Assembly: GCA_944390355.1 (NCBI GenBank) | Contig: CALXPT010000001.1 | Location: 111,115-175,114 of the forward strand | DNA length: 64,000 bases | Origin: an uncultured Alphaproteobacteria bacterium | GTDB lineage: Bacteria > Pseudomonadota > Alphaproteobacteria > RF32 > CAG-239 | Direction of reading: 5' to 3' | In this document: positions 41,362 through 50,819 of the stretch, one piece after another | How the letters are laid out: each line of letters begins with the position of its first letter | Numbering within the stretch: the stretch's first letter is position 1 | Notes under the pieces: generated by a model | What the model saw: only the letters and a program-made list of their open reading frames with translations | Database searches by the model: none | Told to the model about the DNA's origin: nothing | Program-made: the position numbers and the translations under genes

Positions 41362-42312
41362 CTATATCCTGCTTTGGCGGCGTTTTTTCAGCATGGATAA
41401 TTTATCGCTCACAATTGAAGTGTCCTTGCCGGTTTTGGCCAGACGGTCATACATACGCTCTATTTCTTTTTCCAGATAAGCTTGGTCTATCTCTTCAGTT
41501 AGATTTTTACGGTCATTGGATGTTCCCGATGTGCTTATTTCTTTCATTTCCGCTATGATACCCTCAACCGTTAAGCCTTTTTCTGTTTCCAGACGTTTGA
41601 TAAAATAAGGCAACTCATAAGCCGCTTGGCGCGCGTTGGCATAAGCCTCCGACGTGCTGCGGTTTTTGTTGTATCTTAATTTCAAAAGCCTAAAAACCAC
41701 GCTCAAATCATTGCTGTTATCAACCACGATAAACGGAACGGGTTCGGCAAAGCCTTTGGCCGCTATCTCTTTCAAAAACTCTAACAAATGGTGGAAGAAT
41801 CCATTCACATTATAAAAAATAAACGGTTTTATCGGCAGCAATCCATCTTGCATGGCGACGCAATCATACGCCAATTCATCCAACGTACCGACGCCCCCTG
41901 GCGCAAACACCACAAAATCCGCATTAAGCAATTTTTGTTTTCTTTCCTCCAATGTCTTGGCCAAAATCACATTCTCAATTTGTTTGACCATAACATCGTC
42001 TTGCGAATATAAACTATAATATTCCGGTGTGGTTATCGCTTGTATCGGTAAGCCTTTCAACGACCGCTGCTTTTTGCTCCAGCCATCCATTACGCCTCTT
42101 GCTACCGCGCCCATTATGCCGGAATTGGACAAGCCAAAGTCCAGCTTGAAATCCATATTAATTATCTCGCGCCCCAAGTTATAGGCCTCTGCTATGTACA
42201 ACGGGTCGTTGCCGCCTCGGTGTCCGCCGGCGACAAACACGCGCATGCCTTCCTCGGTGTTTTGGGCGACAAAGGATTCTACATCTTCTTTTTCAAACCG
42301 GGTATCACTCAT
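41362..42312 (-). CDS. LOG family protein (lysine decarboxylase-like Rossmann fold)
   Basis: 316 residues. The LOG signature PGGVGTLDE is present, with the matching FVAGGHRGGND and GLSNSGIMGAVARG nucleotide-contact loops. LOG enzymes release the base from nucleoside monophosphates (cytokinin-type phosphoribohydrolases). The last ~110 residues are a charged helical extension not typical of the family. The stop codon of tgt is only about 5 bp away, so the two are co-transcribed. Confidence 0.82.
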   Translation of the reverse strand: MSDTRFEKEDVESFVAQNTEEGMRVFVAGGHRGGNDPLYIAEAYNLGREIINMDFKLDFGLSNSGIMGAVARGVMDGWSKKQRSLKGLPIQAITTPEYYSLYSQDDVMVKQIENVILAKTLEERKQKLLNADFVVFAPGGVGTLDELAYDCVAMQDGLLPIKPFIFYNVNGFFHHLLEFLKEIAAKGFAEPVPFIVVDNSNDLSVVFRLLKLRYNKNRSTSEAYANARQAAYELPYFIKRLETEKGLTVEGIIAEMKEISTSGTSNDRKNLTEEIDQAYLEKEIERMYDRLAKTGKDTSIVSDKLSMLKKRRQSRI

Positions 42313-42317
42313 ATCTC

Positions 42318-43451
<1,134 letters not shown>

Positions 43452-43531
43452 CTATCAATTTATTATAATCTTTAATATTGCACCGAATCGCCACCGTTGG
43501 CAAGTGTTTTATCTTATCTCTTTTGCTTATC

Positions 43532-43568
43532 AAAAAAAGAGAGTGCTTTTTCAAGCACCCTCTCTTGG
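43532..43568 (-). terminator. Terminator of the 43594-45672 gene
   Basis: AGAGAG-TGCTT pairs with AAGCA-CCCTCTCT around a short loop. A run of As on the plus strand gives seven Us on the minus strand. Confidence 0.82.
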
Positions 43569-43593
43569 TTAAACTCGGAGTGATTTTTCGAGT

Positions 43594-45672
43594 TTAAGAG
43601 TTTCTACCGCCCTTTTGGGCATTTTGCAAAGCCAAATCAGCCGCTTTTTGTTCTGCCACGCTATTAAACTTTCTTACTCCGTCTTTAGGAAGATTCGGCT
43701 TTTCATCACAATTGTATGTGTCATAAACATCCTGTTTTAATTGTTCAGCTCTTGCATCCAAATCAGAACTGGTTGATGCCTGTTGATCCCAGAATTTACC
43801 ATCTCTCAAAACGGTACCATCTTTGGCATGCTGCCCCATATTCTCCAAAACATTGTCATATTTATTAACACCATTAGCCAAAACTTCTTTTATTTCTTCT
43901 GGTGGTTCTACATTAATGTGCGGAGCTTTACCCATGTCTATTTCAGGAATAGGCAAATCTTTCTTAAAATCGAACGGAGATTTAACATCTAAGTGTGGGG
44001 CTTTTCCCTTGTCTATTTCAGGAATAGGCAAGTGAGAAACGGGACGTTCGACCGGCGGAAGCGGTTTTTCTACAACCGGTGTCGGTTCCGGTGTTACCGG
44101 TGTCGGGTTAACAACTTCATCATTCGGATAAACTACCGGTTCGCAACAATTGTCTATATAAACATTGGTTGTGTTGTTATTGGTGATGTTGTTGATGACA
44201 TCCGGCGTGTCGTTGCCATGGCCTGCTCCATTCACATCTGAACCAAAATATTCTCTGGCCTCTGCCGCTACGCCAAACAGCAACATAGACAAGGCCATTT
44301 TGCCAACGGCTTTGCCGACACCTTTGCCTGAATCAACAGCTTGTTTGACATCGGCTCCTTGTTTGACCAAAACTGCTCCTGCACCGGCTAAAATTTTGCC
44401 TTGACTTGCGTAACGAGTCAATGAATCGGCTACATTTGCTCCGGCGTGGGTTGCGGTATTGTGCGCAGCTATTGCTGCTCCTATTACTCCGGTCAAAACG
44501 GTGGAGGCCGTGAATAATCCGGCTAATGCGGCTTCTTTTTTATGTTGTTTTGAATATTCTTTTATACCCATGCCGCTTTTTTCGACCTTGTCTAAAAATG
44601 GTGCAACATTCTTTTTGAATGTATAAACCGCATATATACCCAAACCAACCGGTCCGGCTGCACCCGCCAGGGTTACCAAACCTAAATCCGTGGCCAAGCC
44701 GCTGATACCTTTTACAACCTCTTTGGTTACCGTATATTTTTTACCGAACTTTGAAGTTAAACGAGCATCCAAATTCTTCAAACGCGTTTTTATGCCGCTT
44801 ACGGCCGGAATTTCACCAAACTTGTCTTTTATTTTGTTTGTAAATTTATCTATTTGGTGCGATGCGTCCGTTATTACCGACAAGAATGATGTTGATTTGA
44901 CCTTGGTTTTATTGTTCTTGCCGCCGTTTACAAATTTGGAGACCATATCTTCATATTCTTTACGGATATTTTTGGTGTCTCCTCTTTGTGCCAACTCTAT
45001 CGCACGGTCGGTATTCAAAATTGCAAATATATTAAAGTCTATCTTGTCTTTTAATTTTTTGCGGAAACTCTCTTGCGTTACTTTTTCTTTTGATGTCAGA
45101 AAATCTGTCATTGCTTGAAGTTTTGACACTTCAATAATGTCTTCTTTAACATCTACTCCTTGATTGTTTTCATCGCGGACATCGAGCATATCTAACCCAT
45201 CGCGCGTGCTTTTATAAAACTCGTTGTTCTCATCCAACGGGTTTTCATTGGCGGCATATCTTTTCATATCCGTATAATTGCGGTTGATGATTTCTGCTCC
45301 GCTGGTCGCATCAACTTTTGGCTGCTGCTCATATTGCTCTTGATTGGGGATTGCCGTATTTGATTTTTGTTGTAAATCATATATACGGTCTTCAACCTTA
45401 TCAAACAGTTTGACATATTTTGGGCTTTGACGCTCTTCCGCCGTGCTGAATTCTCTTAAAACATAAGCGGCGGCTTTGGCTTCGTTTAAATCCATAGAGT
45501 CTATTTTTTCTGCAATATGGCGCATGCTTTTTTCAACTTGCTCACGCAGATAAACTTTTTCCATGGATCCTTTAAATTCTTCGCCTTTGAAGGCCTCGTT
45601 TATATCTCTGATTTGCGAGAAACTCAGCTCTTCATCGGTGCGAACCAAATGGATTGCTTCTATTGGTTTCAT
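43594..45672 (-). CDS. Large multi-domain protein A of a three-gene cluster, unknown
   Basis: 692 residues from the ATG at 45672 (AGGAG upstream); an open frame to 45717 is not used. N-terminal helical acidic domain (about 1-100) with ELSFSQIRDINEAFKGEEF and SMDLNEAKAAAYVLREF. A second helical domain (about 165-260) includes QAMTDFLTSKEKVTQESFRK. From about 320 to 480 there are several Gly/Ala-rich hydrophobic segments (LVTLAGAAGPVGLGIYAVY, AALAGLFTASTVLTGVIGAA). An Asn/Pro-rich linker and two copies of LPIPEIDxGKAPH follow, then a helical end. No signal peptide. Shares two or more domains with the next gene. Confidence 0.7.
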   Translation of the reverse strand: MKPIEAIHLVRTDEELSFSQIRDINEAFKGEEFKGSMEKVYLREQVEKSMRHIAEKIDSMDLNEAKAAAYVLREFSTAEERQSPKYVKLFDKVEDRIYDLQQKSNTAIPNQEQYEQQPKVDATSGAEIINRNYTDMKRYAANENPLDENNEFYKSTRDGLDMLDVRDENNQGVDVKEDIIEVSKLQAMTDFLTSKEKVTQESFRKKLKDKIDFNIFAILNTDRAIELAQRGDTKNIRKEYEDMVSKFVNGGKNNKTKVKSTSFLSVITDASHQIDKFTNKIKDKFGEIPAVSGIKTRLKNLDARLTSKFGKKYTVTKEVVKGISGLATDLGLVTLAGAAGPVGLGIYAVYTFKKNVAPFLDKVEKSGMGIKEYSKQHKKEAALAGLFTASTVLTGVIGAAIAAHNTATHAGANVADSLTRYASQGKILAGAGAVLVKQGADVKQAVDSGKGVGKAVGKMALSMLLFGVAAEAREYFGSDVNGAGHGNDTPDVINNITNNNTTNVYIDNCCEPVVYPNDEVVNPTPVTPEPTPVVEKPLPPVERPVSHLPIPEIDKGKAPHLDVKSPFDFKKDLPIPEIDMGKAPHINVEPPEEIKEVLANGVNKYDNVLENMGQHAKDGTVLRDGKFWDQQASTSSDLDARAEQLKQDVYDTYNCDEKPNLPKDGVRKFNSVAEQKAADLALQNAQKGGRNS

Positions 45673-45777
45673 GATTAAATCACTCCTTAATTTGTTTAAC
45701 TTTAAGGAATATAACACATTATTAATTTAAATGCAAGCTATTTTTGGCTATTTTTGAAAAATTTTTGAAATTTTATT

Positions 45778-45818
45778 GAAAAGAGTCTAAATCAAACTTT
45801 TGACTTAGACTCTTCTTG
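45778..45818 (-). terminator. Terminator between the two large paralogues
   Basis: AAGAGTCTAA (45781-45790) pairs with TTAGACTCTT (45805-45814), a 10-bp perfect stem, just after the stop at 45819. Confidence 0.75.
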
Positions 45819-48800
45819 TTATCTGCTTTCACCTCTTTGTTTTAATTGGGCTGAGGCTCTGGCTAATGCTTCTGCCGAAATCTCTTTTGCATTTTTAGGC
45901 GGACCGGAATGCGTTGAGCCATTGGGTGTTTTTTCTAAATTTTCTGCCGAAACTAATTTGCTACCATTCGGAACTCCTTGCGTTACAACATTATTTTGCG
46001 TGCCGTCAACCGTTAGGCCGTTGCGGGCGGCTATGCTCTTCATGACGGCTTCGTTTAAATCACTCTTATTGTATATACTCATTCCAGGGACTAATTTGTC
46101 TACGGCTTCATCCAACAATGCTTCATCCACCTTATCTCCGTGTTTTAAGATATAACGCGCCGCTTTGGTTTGCTCATATAATTCCTGCTGAGACGGGTCT
46201 TTTTTGAGGTCTTTTAACAAATCACGACATTCTTTATCCGCTACTTTTACCATGTTTTTGGCGTATTCCATGCGCGCTTGGTCAAGCTCCGCCTGTGCAT
46301 TGGCGTAATTGGGATTATCCTTGTCTAACATTGCCAATATCTTGCGTCTTGCTATATATTCGTTATAGCTCTCTTGCGCCTTGATTTTGGCTCGGCGAAG
46401 GCTGCGGCTGTCATCCTCGTCTACCACTCGCCCTTCTTGACCCTCATATCTTTCCGCTCGGTCGTGTATCCCTTTCATAAACTGTTCCGCATCTTCGATT
46501 TTGCCATGATTTACCAGTTGCTGATAATATTCCATATCTTTGTTGGTTTGTATCTTCAGTTCCTTCAAAAACGTTTCTTTATCCTCTATTCCCAAGTCAT
46601 TTCTCACAATATAGGCATTGCGTTTTAACAACTCTTCGTATACTACTTTATCTGCTGCTACGACTTGCGGGTCATTAACATTCAAAATGTTTTCATTCGG
46701 AACTTCTGTCGGCGGTACATGTTCTTCCTTCACTACTTTTGGTATGATTTCTTCTTTTGGCGTGCCTCCTTTGCTCGGTGTTTGATTTTGATCATGATGC
46801 TCTGGGGCTTGTGTTTGCTCCGGCGTTTGTGTTTCCGGTACCTGCGCCTCTGTCGGTTCATATTCTACCGTCGACGGAACAACCGGCTTATTGTCCTCCG
46901 GCACGCCATGTTCGCTCATTTCGGAAACCGCGCCCCCGACTATTAAGCCTATTCCCGTACCGGCTAAGACGCCTAATGCCGCTTTTTTGGCTTCTTTGCG
47001 ACCCTTCGATAAGTTGGCCGCATAAGCAACTCCCGCTGAGGCTAATGACAAGCCCGTTCTTAAAAATGTTTTCGGGCTGGCCAGATTATGCTTAATCCCG
47101 TCCCAAAGACCACTCATGCCGCCTTCATAGACTTTTGACAATGCTCCGCTCGCCGAGGTAGTGTTTGCATGCAGGTTTGATGCCCATTCACTTACTCCGG
47201 CTAATACATCACCGCCGTTACGGGCACTATGCTCGGCTATTTGTCCGACCATTCCTCCCGCTGATCCTATTCCGTGGGTTAAAACATCGGCTCCGGCTAA
47301 TCCCATCGTTAGTACGCTTCCGCCCAAAGCTATTGCTATTTTGGCGGCCTCTACCTTGTGGGTTTTCAGATAATCAAAAAATCCTTGTTGCGCTTCTTCG
47401 GCTTTTTGTCCGGCTTCTTGTATGGTTTTGTATGTCTTATAAGCAGACCACAGCCCCATGCCAACCGGCCCTAATGTAACACTTATTGCCGCACTCGTGG
47501 CTAAATTTTTTGCTATCGTCCATGTCTTGGGATGCTTTTCGGTTAACGCATGGTCTACCTTTTTAACCTTATCCCACATTTTCATAAAGCCGGATTTTTG
47601 CGCTATGCGCTTGTTTTCCATCGCGCAATTTTGGCTGCCTTCATACAAAACGCCCAAAGCCATGCAGTTTGTTATTTCTGGAACCTCCGGTTTTTGGGCA
47701 TTTTTATCTCCGGCAAAATACGAACTATATTTATTGATTTCATCTTCCGTCGCTTTTTCTAAAGCCTGTGATTTTTGTTTGTATTCTTCCGCTAATTTTT
47801 GACGCTCGGCTTCCGGTGTGTTCGGGTCTTGTATTTTGTTAATTAAATCCGCATTCTCGGCTTGGAACTTTGCGCCCATGTTTGATGAAACCAAGTGGCA
47901 GATGCCCTGCTCTAAGTGCCGTTTTAAGCTCTCTTTGTAGGCTTTTGTTTTTTCTTCCGGCGACATATTGGCAAAATTTTTGTTCTGCATCAATTCCGTT
48001 TGAGCCTGACGCGCCGCCAAATCCAACATTTCTGCTTTGAAGCTCTCATTATCTATCTGGTCGCCTTCCGGCAAATTGGTGATTTTCAGCGTATCGTAAA
48101 AATCGCTTACCTTGTTTAACTCTTCTTCTTTAAACGGATCAAAACTGCCCTGTATATTTTCCAGCGCATCATAGTTTGATGACATGGCGGACGATGACAG
48201 AGGCGATACTTCTTCTAACTTATGGTCTTTGTCATATTGCTGATAAAATGCATTCAGTTTTTTTTTCAATCCCTTGTTTGACGGGGAATCTTTTTCTTTA
48301 TCAAAAAGCAGCCATGAACTGAGCTCCGGCGCATTTCTCATGTCTATGTTCGCATTTTCTCCGGCGGCTCCTTCGACGACACTTCGGGCAAAGGTTTCAA
48401 GTTTGTTTAAGGCTTCTTGCTCCTTGGTTCCCAGTGCCGTTCCCGCATTGGCAAAAGCCTCGTGCATTTGGGCTATTTCTTCAAATGATAATTCTTCTAA
48501 ATTGCCGTTTGCTTTCTCTACGGCTTCCGCCAAACTCATCGGTTTGCCGTATGAGGGTGCGGCCTCTGCTATTTGTTCGTCTTCTTTAATTTTCGGCTCG
48601 GGGCTCGGCTCTGCCGTGTTCTCAGGCTGCTGTTCCGGCGTGTTTACATTATCAACTTTTGTTTCTCCTTCATTTACGGCCAAAGCGGCGGCATTGCCGG
48701 TTTCAAGCTCATATATCCTTTTTTCTATATTTTCTACCAGCTCTTTATATTCCGGCTTTTCTTTATCTTCTGCCGATGTTATGTTTTGAGCCACCGCTGC

Positions 48801-49025
48801 AATCGATTTTGCTTCTTCAAGATTTAATTTTGCGATATCTTCCGTCTTAAAACTTTGGAGCAATTTTTTGGCTATGTCTTGCAACTGATTGTATTCGCTC
48901 GCATTCTTATTTTCCTCAAACATCGGAAGAATTTTTGAAACATCTTGTATATCCAACGGTGTTTGATTATTGTTTTGTATGGCCGCCAGTGCTTCTTCAT
49001 AAGTATATTCTTTTTTGTCTGACAT
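45819..49025 (-). CDS. Large multi-domain protein B of a three-gene cluster, unknown
   Basis: 1068 residues. The N-terminal acidic helical domain appears twice: about residues 5-115 (TYEEALAAIQNNNQTPLDIQ) and 165-260 (LAEAVEKANGNLEELSFEE). It also matches the start of protein A. A middle helical region (EELNKVSDFYDTLKI, DNESFKAEMLDLAARQ) parallels protein A as well. Then come at least four Gly/Ala-rich hydrophobic segments (LGPVGMGLWSAYKTYKTIQ, IAIALGGSVLTMGLAGADVL, GVLAGTGIGLIVGGAVSEM). A Pro/Glu/Thr/Gln-rich linker and a long charged helical C-terminus (RAKIKAQESYNEYIARRKIL) complete it. No signal peptide. Cysteines are few. Confidence 0.7.
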   Translation of the reverse strand: MSDKKEYTYEEALAAIQNNNQTPLDIQDVSKILPMFEENKNASEYNQLQDIAKKLLQSFKTEDIAKLNLEEAKSIAAVAQNITSAEDKEKPEYKELVENIEKRIYELETGNAAALAVNEGETKVDNVNTPEQQPENTAEPSPEPKIKEDEQIAEAAPSYGKPMSLAEAVEKANGNLEELSFEEIAQMHEAFANAGTALGTKEQEALNKLETFARSVVEGAAGENANIDMRNAPELSSWLLFDKEKDSPSNKGLKKKLNAFYQQYDKDHKLEEVSPLSSSAMSSNYDALENIQGSFDPFKEEELNKVSDFYDTLKITNLPEGDQIDNESFKAEMLDLAARQAQTELMQNKNFANMSPEEKTKAYKESLKRHLEQGICHLVSSNMGAKFQAENADLINKIQDPNTPEAERQKLAEEYKQKSQALEKATEDEINKYSSYFAGDKNAQKPEVPEITNCMALGVLYEGSQNCAMENKRIAQKSGFMKMWDKVKKVDHALTEKHPKTWTIAKNLATSAAISVTLGPVGMGLWSAYKTYKTIQEAGQKAEEAQQGFFDYLKTHKVEAAKIAIALGGSVLTMGLAGADVLTHGIGSAGGMVGQIAEHSARNGGDVLAGVSEWASNLHANTTSASGALSKVYEGGMSGLWDGIKHNLASPKTFLRTGLSLASAGVAYAANLSKGRKEAKKAALGVLAGTGIGLIVGGAVSEMSEHGVPEDNKPVVPSTVEYEPTEAQVPETQTPEQTQAPEHHDQNQTPSKGGTPKEEIIPKVVKEEHVPPTEVPNENILNVNDPQVVAADKVVYEELLKRNAYIVRNDLGIEDKETFLKELKIQTNKDMEYYQQLVNHGKIEDAEQFMKGIHDRAERYEGQEGRVVDEDDSRSLRRAKIKAQESYNEYIARRKILAMLDKDNPNYANAQAELDQARMEYAKNMVKVADKECRDLLKDLKKDPSQQELYEQTKAARYILKHGDKVDEALLDEAVDKLVPGMSIYNKSDLNEAVMKSIAARNGLTVDGTQNNVVTQGVPNGSKLVSAENLEKTPNGSTHSGPPKNAKEISAEALARASAQLKQRGESR

Positions 49026-49086
49026 CTTCTGCTCCTTTGCTCTTTATCTTAGTTTACAGCGTACTGCTAATATCTTAATTAAACCT

Positions 49087-50649
49087 TTATCTTGTTGTTT
49101 GTTTTCTTTTCAACATTTCTTGTTGCTGCCAAGAGTTTTGTTTTTGGGCATAATCATTTCGAGGGGATTGGGTTTGCTCCTGAGAGGCGTTTTGTTTTTC
49201 TCCCGTGGTATTTTGATTTTGGCGGCGTTTGGCATTTTTATCTATGTTTTCATCATGATATTTTATTTTCTTTTGCACAAACTCCGGCAAGTCTACTAAC
49301 AATTCTTCCGGTGCTTCAAATTTTTTGCGCCCGTCCAGAACTTTGGCTTTTACGCTCCTATCCTGCGCGGCGGCATAAATAACTGCTTTTTCCGCGGCAT
49401 CTTCGATGTTTCTTACATCTACTTTTTCCGGCTTGTCTCTTTGAAACTCGGCTAATTTTTCTTCATAGAGTTTTTTATAAAACTCTTTATCCCGCTTGGG
49501 CGAATCCTGATTTTCGTCTTCTGTCTTTTGCGAATTTTTATTTTCTTCCTCCGGTGCGGGCTTTGTCGTGTTTTCTTCGGTGGTCTCTTTGGGTGCGTCT
49601 GTTTTCTGCTCCGTTTGTTCCTGCTGATTTTCTTGTTGTTTTTCTTTTTGCTTGGCTTTTGCCTCGTTATATTTTTCTATTTTGGCTTTAACTTCCGGTG
49701 CTATGTTTTTGAAACAATCCAGACTTAAGTCTATGTGGTCGGGGCCGTTTCTGAACATCATCCCCTTTTCTAGGCAAGCGGCCGCCAACTTTGATTTATA
49801 GTCTTCGGATTTTATTTTGCCGAAATTTATGATATCGGTTTGGTTTTCTTGTTCTATCTCTACTAATTTTACAAATTTTTCGTATTCGGCATTTGACATG
49901 GCTACATTACTTTCGTTTTTGTAATGTATGGAGGTATCTCCAACCTGCAACCCTAAGTCTTCTGATTTTGCTTCCGAAGTTACTTTAAACTCTTGTTTAT
50001 GCTCCTCGGCATATTCTTTCCAAGCCTCTAAGCGTTTTGTTTTCCATTCTGCCTCTTGTTCTTGGGTGGCTTGATTTTGGTCTGTTTTTTCTTCATTTAC
50101 AACCAAATTTTCATCGGTTTGTTGTTCTTGATTGGTCTTCGGGGCTTCTTTGGTTTCTTCTTCTATGTTCAGCTTTTTGGCATCTCTCATCGAATCTTTG
50201 CCGGTCAAGGTTTCATACTGTGTCTCAAAGATATTTTTTTCTTCTTCCGAACCGTTTAGGTATTTGTTTTCAAACGCTCCTTCGCCGTGTTTGGTTTCCA
50301 TAAAATCTTTGAACTCATCGGTCGGAACTCTATTTTCTCTTTGCTCGGCTCGTTCTTCGGGCGTTTTTTCTTTGGGTTTTGAATTTTCTGCGGCTTGTTG
50401 CTGTTCTTGTTTCTCTTGCTTTTGTTGTGCGGCTTGGCTTTCTTGCTCTTGCTTTTTATTCTCTTGTTCCCTTTGTTGTTCTTCTTTTTCTAAATAGGAC
50501 ACAAATTTTTCTCTTTCCGAATCATTGCTCAGCAATTTTAGCATATTCATTTGTTTGCGGGTCTCTTCTTTGCTCCAATGACCTTTGTCTGCCAATTTTT
50601 GCAAGCGTTCTTCAAATCCTAGTGTATCATTTTCTTTCGGTTCTACCAT
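49087..50649 (-). CDS. Gln/Glu/Lys-rich protein C of a three-gene cluster, unknown
   Basis: 520 residues, extremely rich in Glu, Gln, Lys and Asn. It begins with a folded helical part (LGFEERLQKLADKGHWSKEE, KLLSNDSEREKFVSYLEKEE). A central folded domain (about 235-325) contains AMSNAEYEKFVKLVEIEQEN and SKLAAACLEKGMMFRNGPDH. Another segment at about 385-455 reads EFYKKLYEEKLAEFQRDKPE. Between them are disordered QEQ/KEK tracts. No signal peptide or membrane helix. First of the three genes in transcription order, 62 bp before protein B. Confidence 0.65.
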   Translation of the reverse strand: MVEPKENDTLGFEERLQKLADKGHWSKEETRKQMNMLKLLSNDSEREKFVSYLEKEEQQREQENKKQEQESQAAQQKQEKQEQQQAAENSKPKEKTPEERAEQRENRVPTDEFKDFMETKHGEGAFENKYLNGSEEEKNIFETQYETLTGKDSMRDAKKLNIEEETKEAPKTNQEQQTDENLVVNEEKTDQNQATQEQEAEWKTKRLEAWKEYAEEHKQEFKVTSEAKSEDLGLQVGDTSIHYKNESNVAMSNAEYEKFVKLVEIEQENQTDIINFGKIKSEDYKSKLAAACLEKGMMFRNGPDHIDLSLDCFKNIAPEVKAKIEKYNEAKAKQKEKQQENQQEQTEQKTDAPKETTEENTTKPAPEEENKNSQKTEDENQDSPKRDKEFYKKLYEEKLAEFQRDKPEKVDVRNIEDAAEKAVIYAAAQDRSVKAKVLDGRKKFEAPEELLVDLPEFVQKKIKYHDENIDKNAKRRQNQNTTGEKQNASQEQTQSPRNDYAQKQNSWQQQEMLKRKQTTR

Positions 50650-50773
50650 CTTTGTGCTCCCAAACAGATTTTATTTGATGTTTATTATTCGTAATATACC
50701 ATCTTTTTTGTATTTTGTCTAATATATTTTGCAAGTGTAACATATCTTTCATAATTTTAGGTTAATTTTTTAT

Positions 50774-50801
50774 ACAAAAAAGAGAGGGCTTCCCCTCTCC
50801 C
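50774..50801 (-). terminator. ileS terminator
   Basis: GAGAGGG-CTTC-CCCTCTC (50782-50788/50793-50799) with A6 upstream, giving Us on the minus strand. Confidence 0.9.
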
Positions 50802-50819
50802 TTTGCTTTTGACTATTAC

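Noticed and set aside
43594-50649. Prophage or conjugative element
   Set aside because: No integrase, capsid, portal, relaxase or att-like repeats; flanks are housekeeping genes (tgt, ileS).
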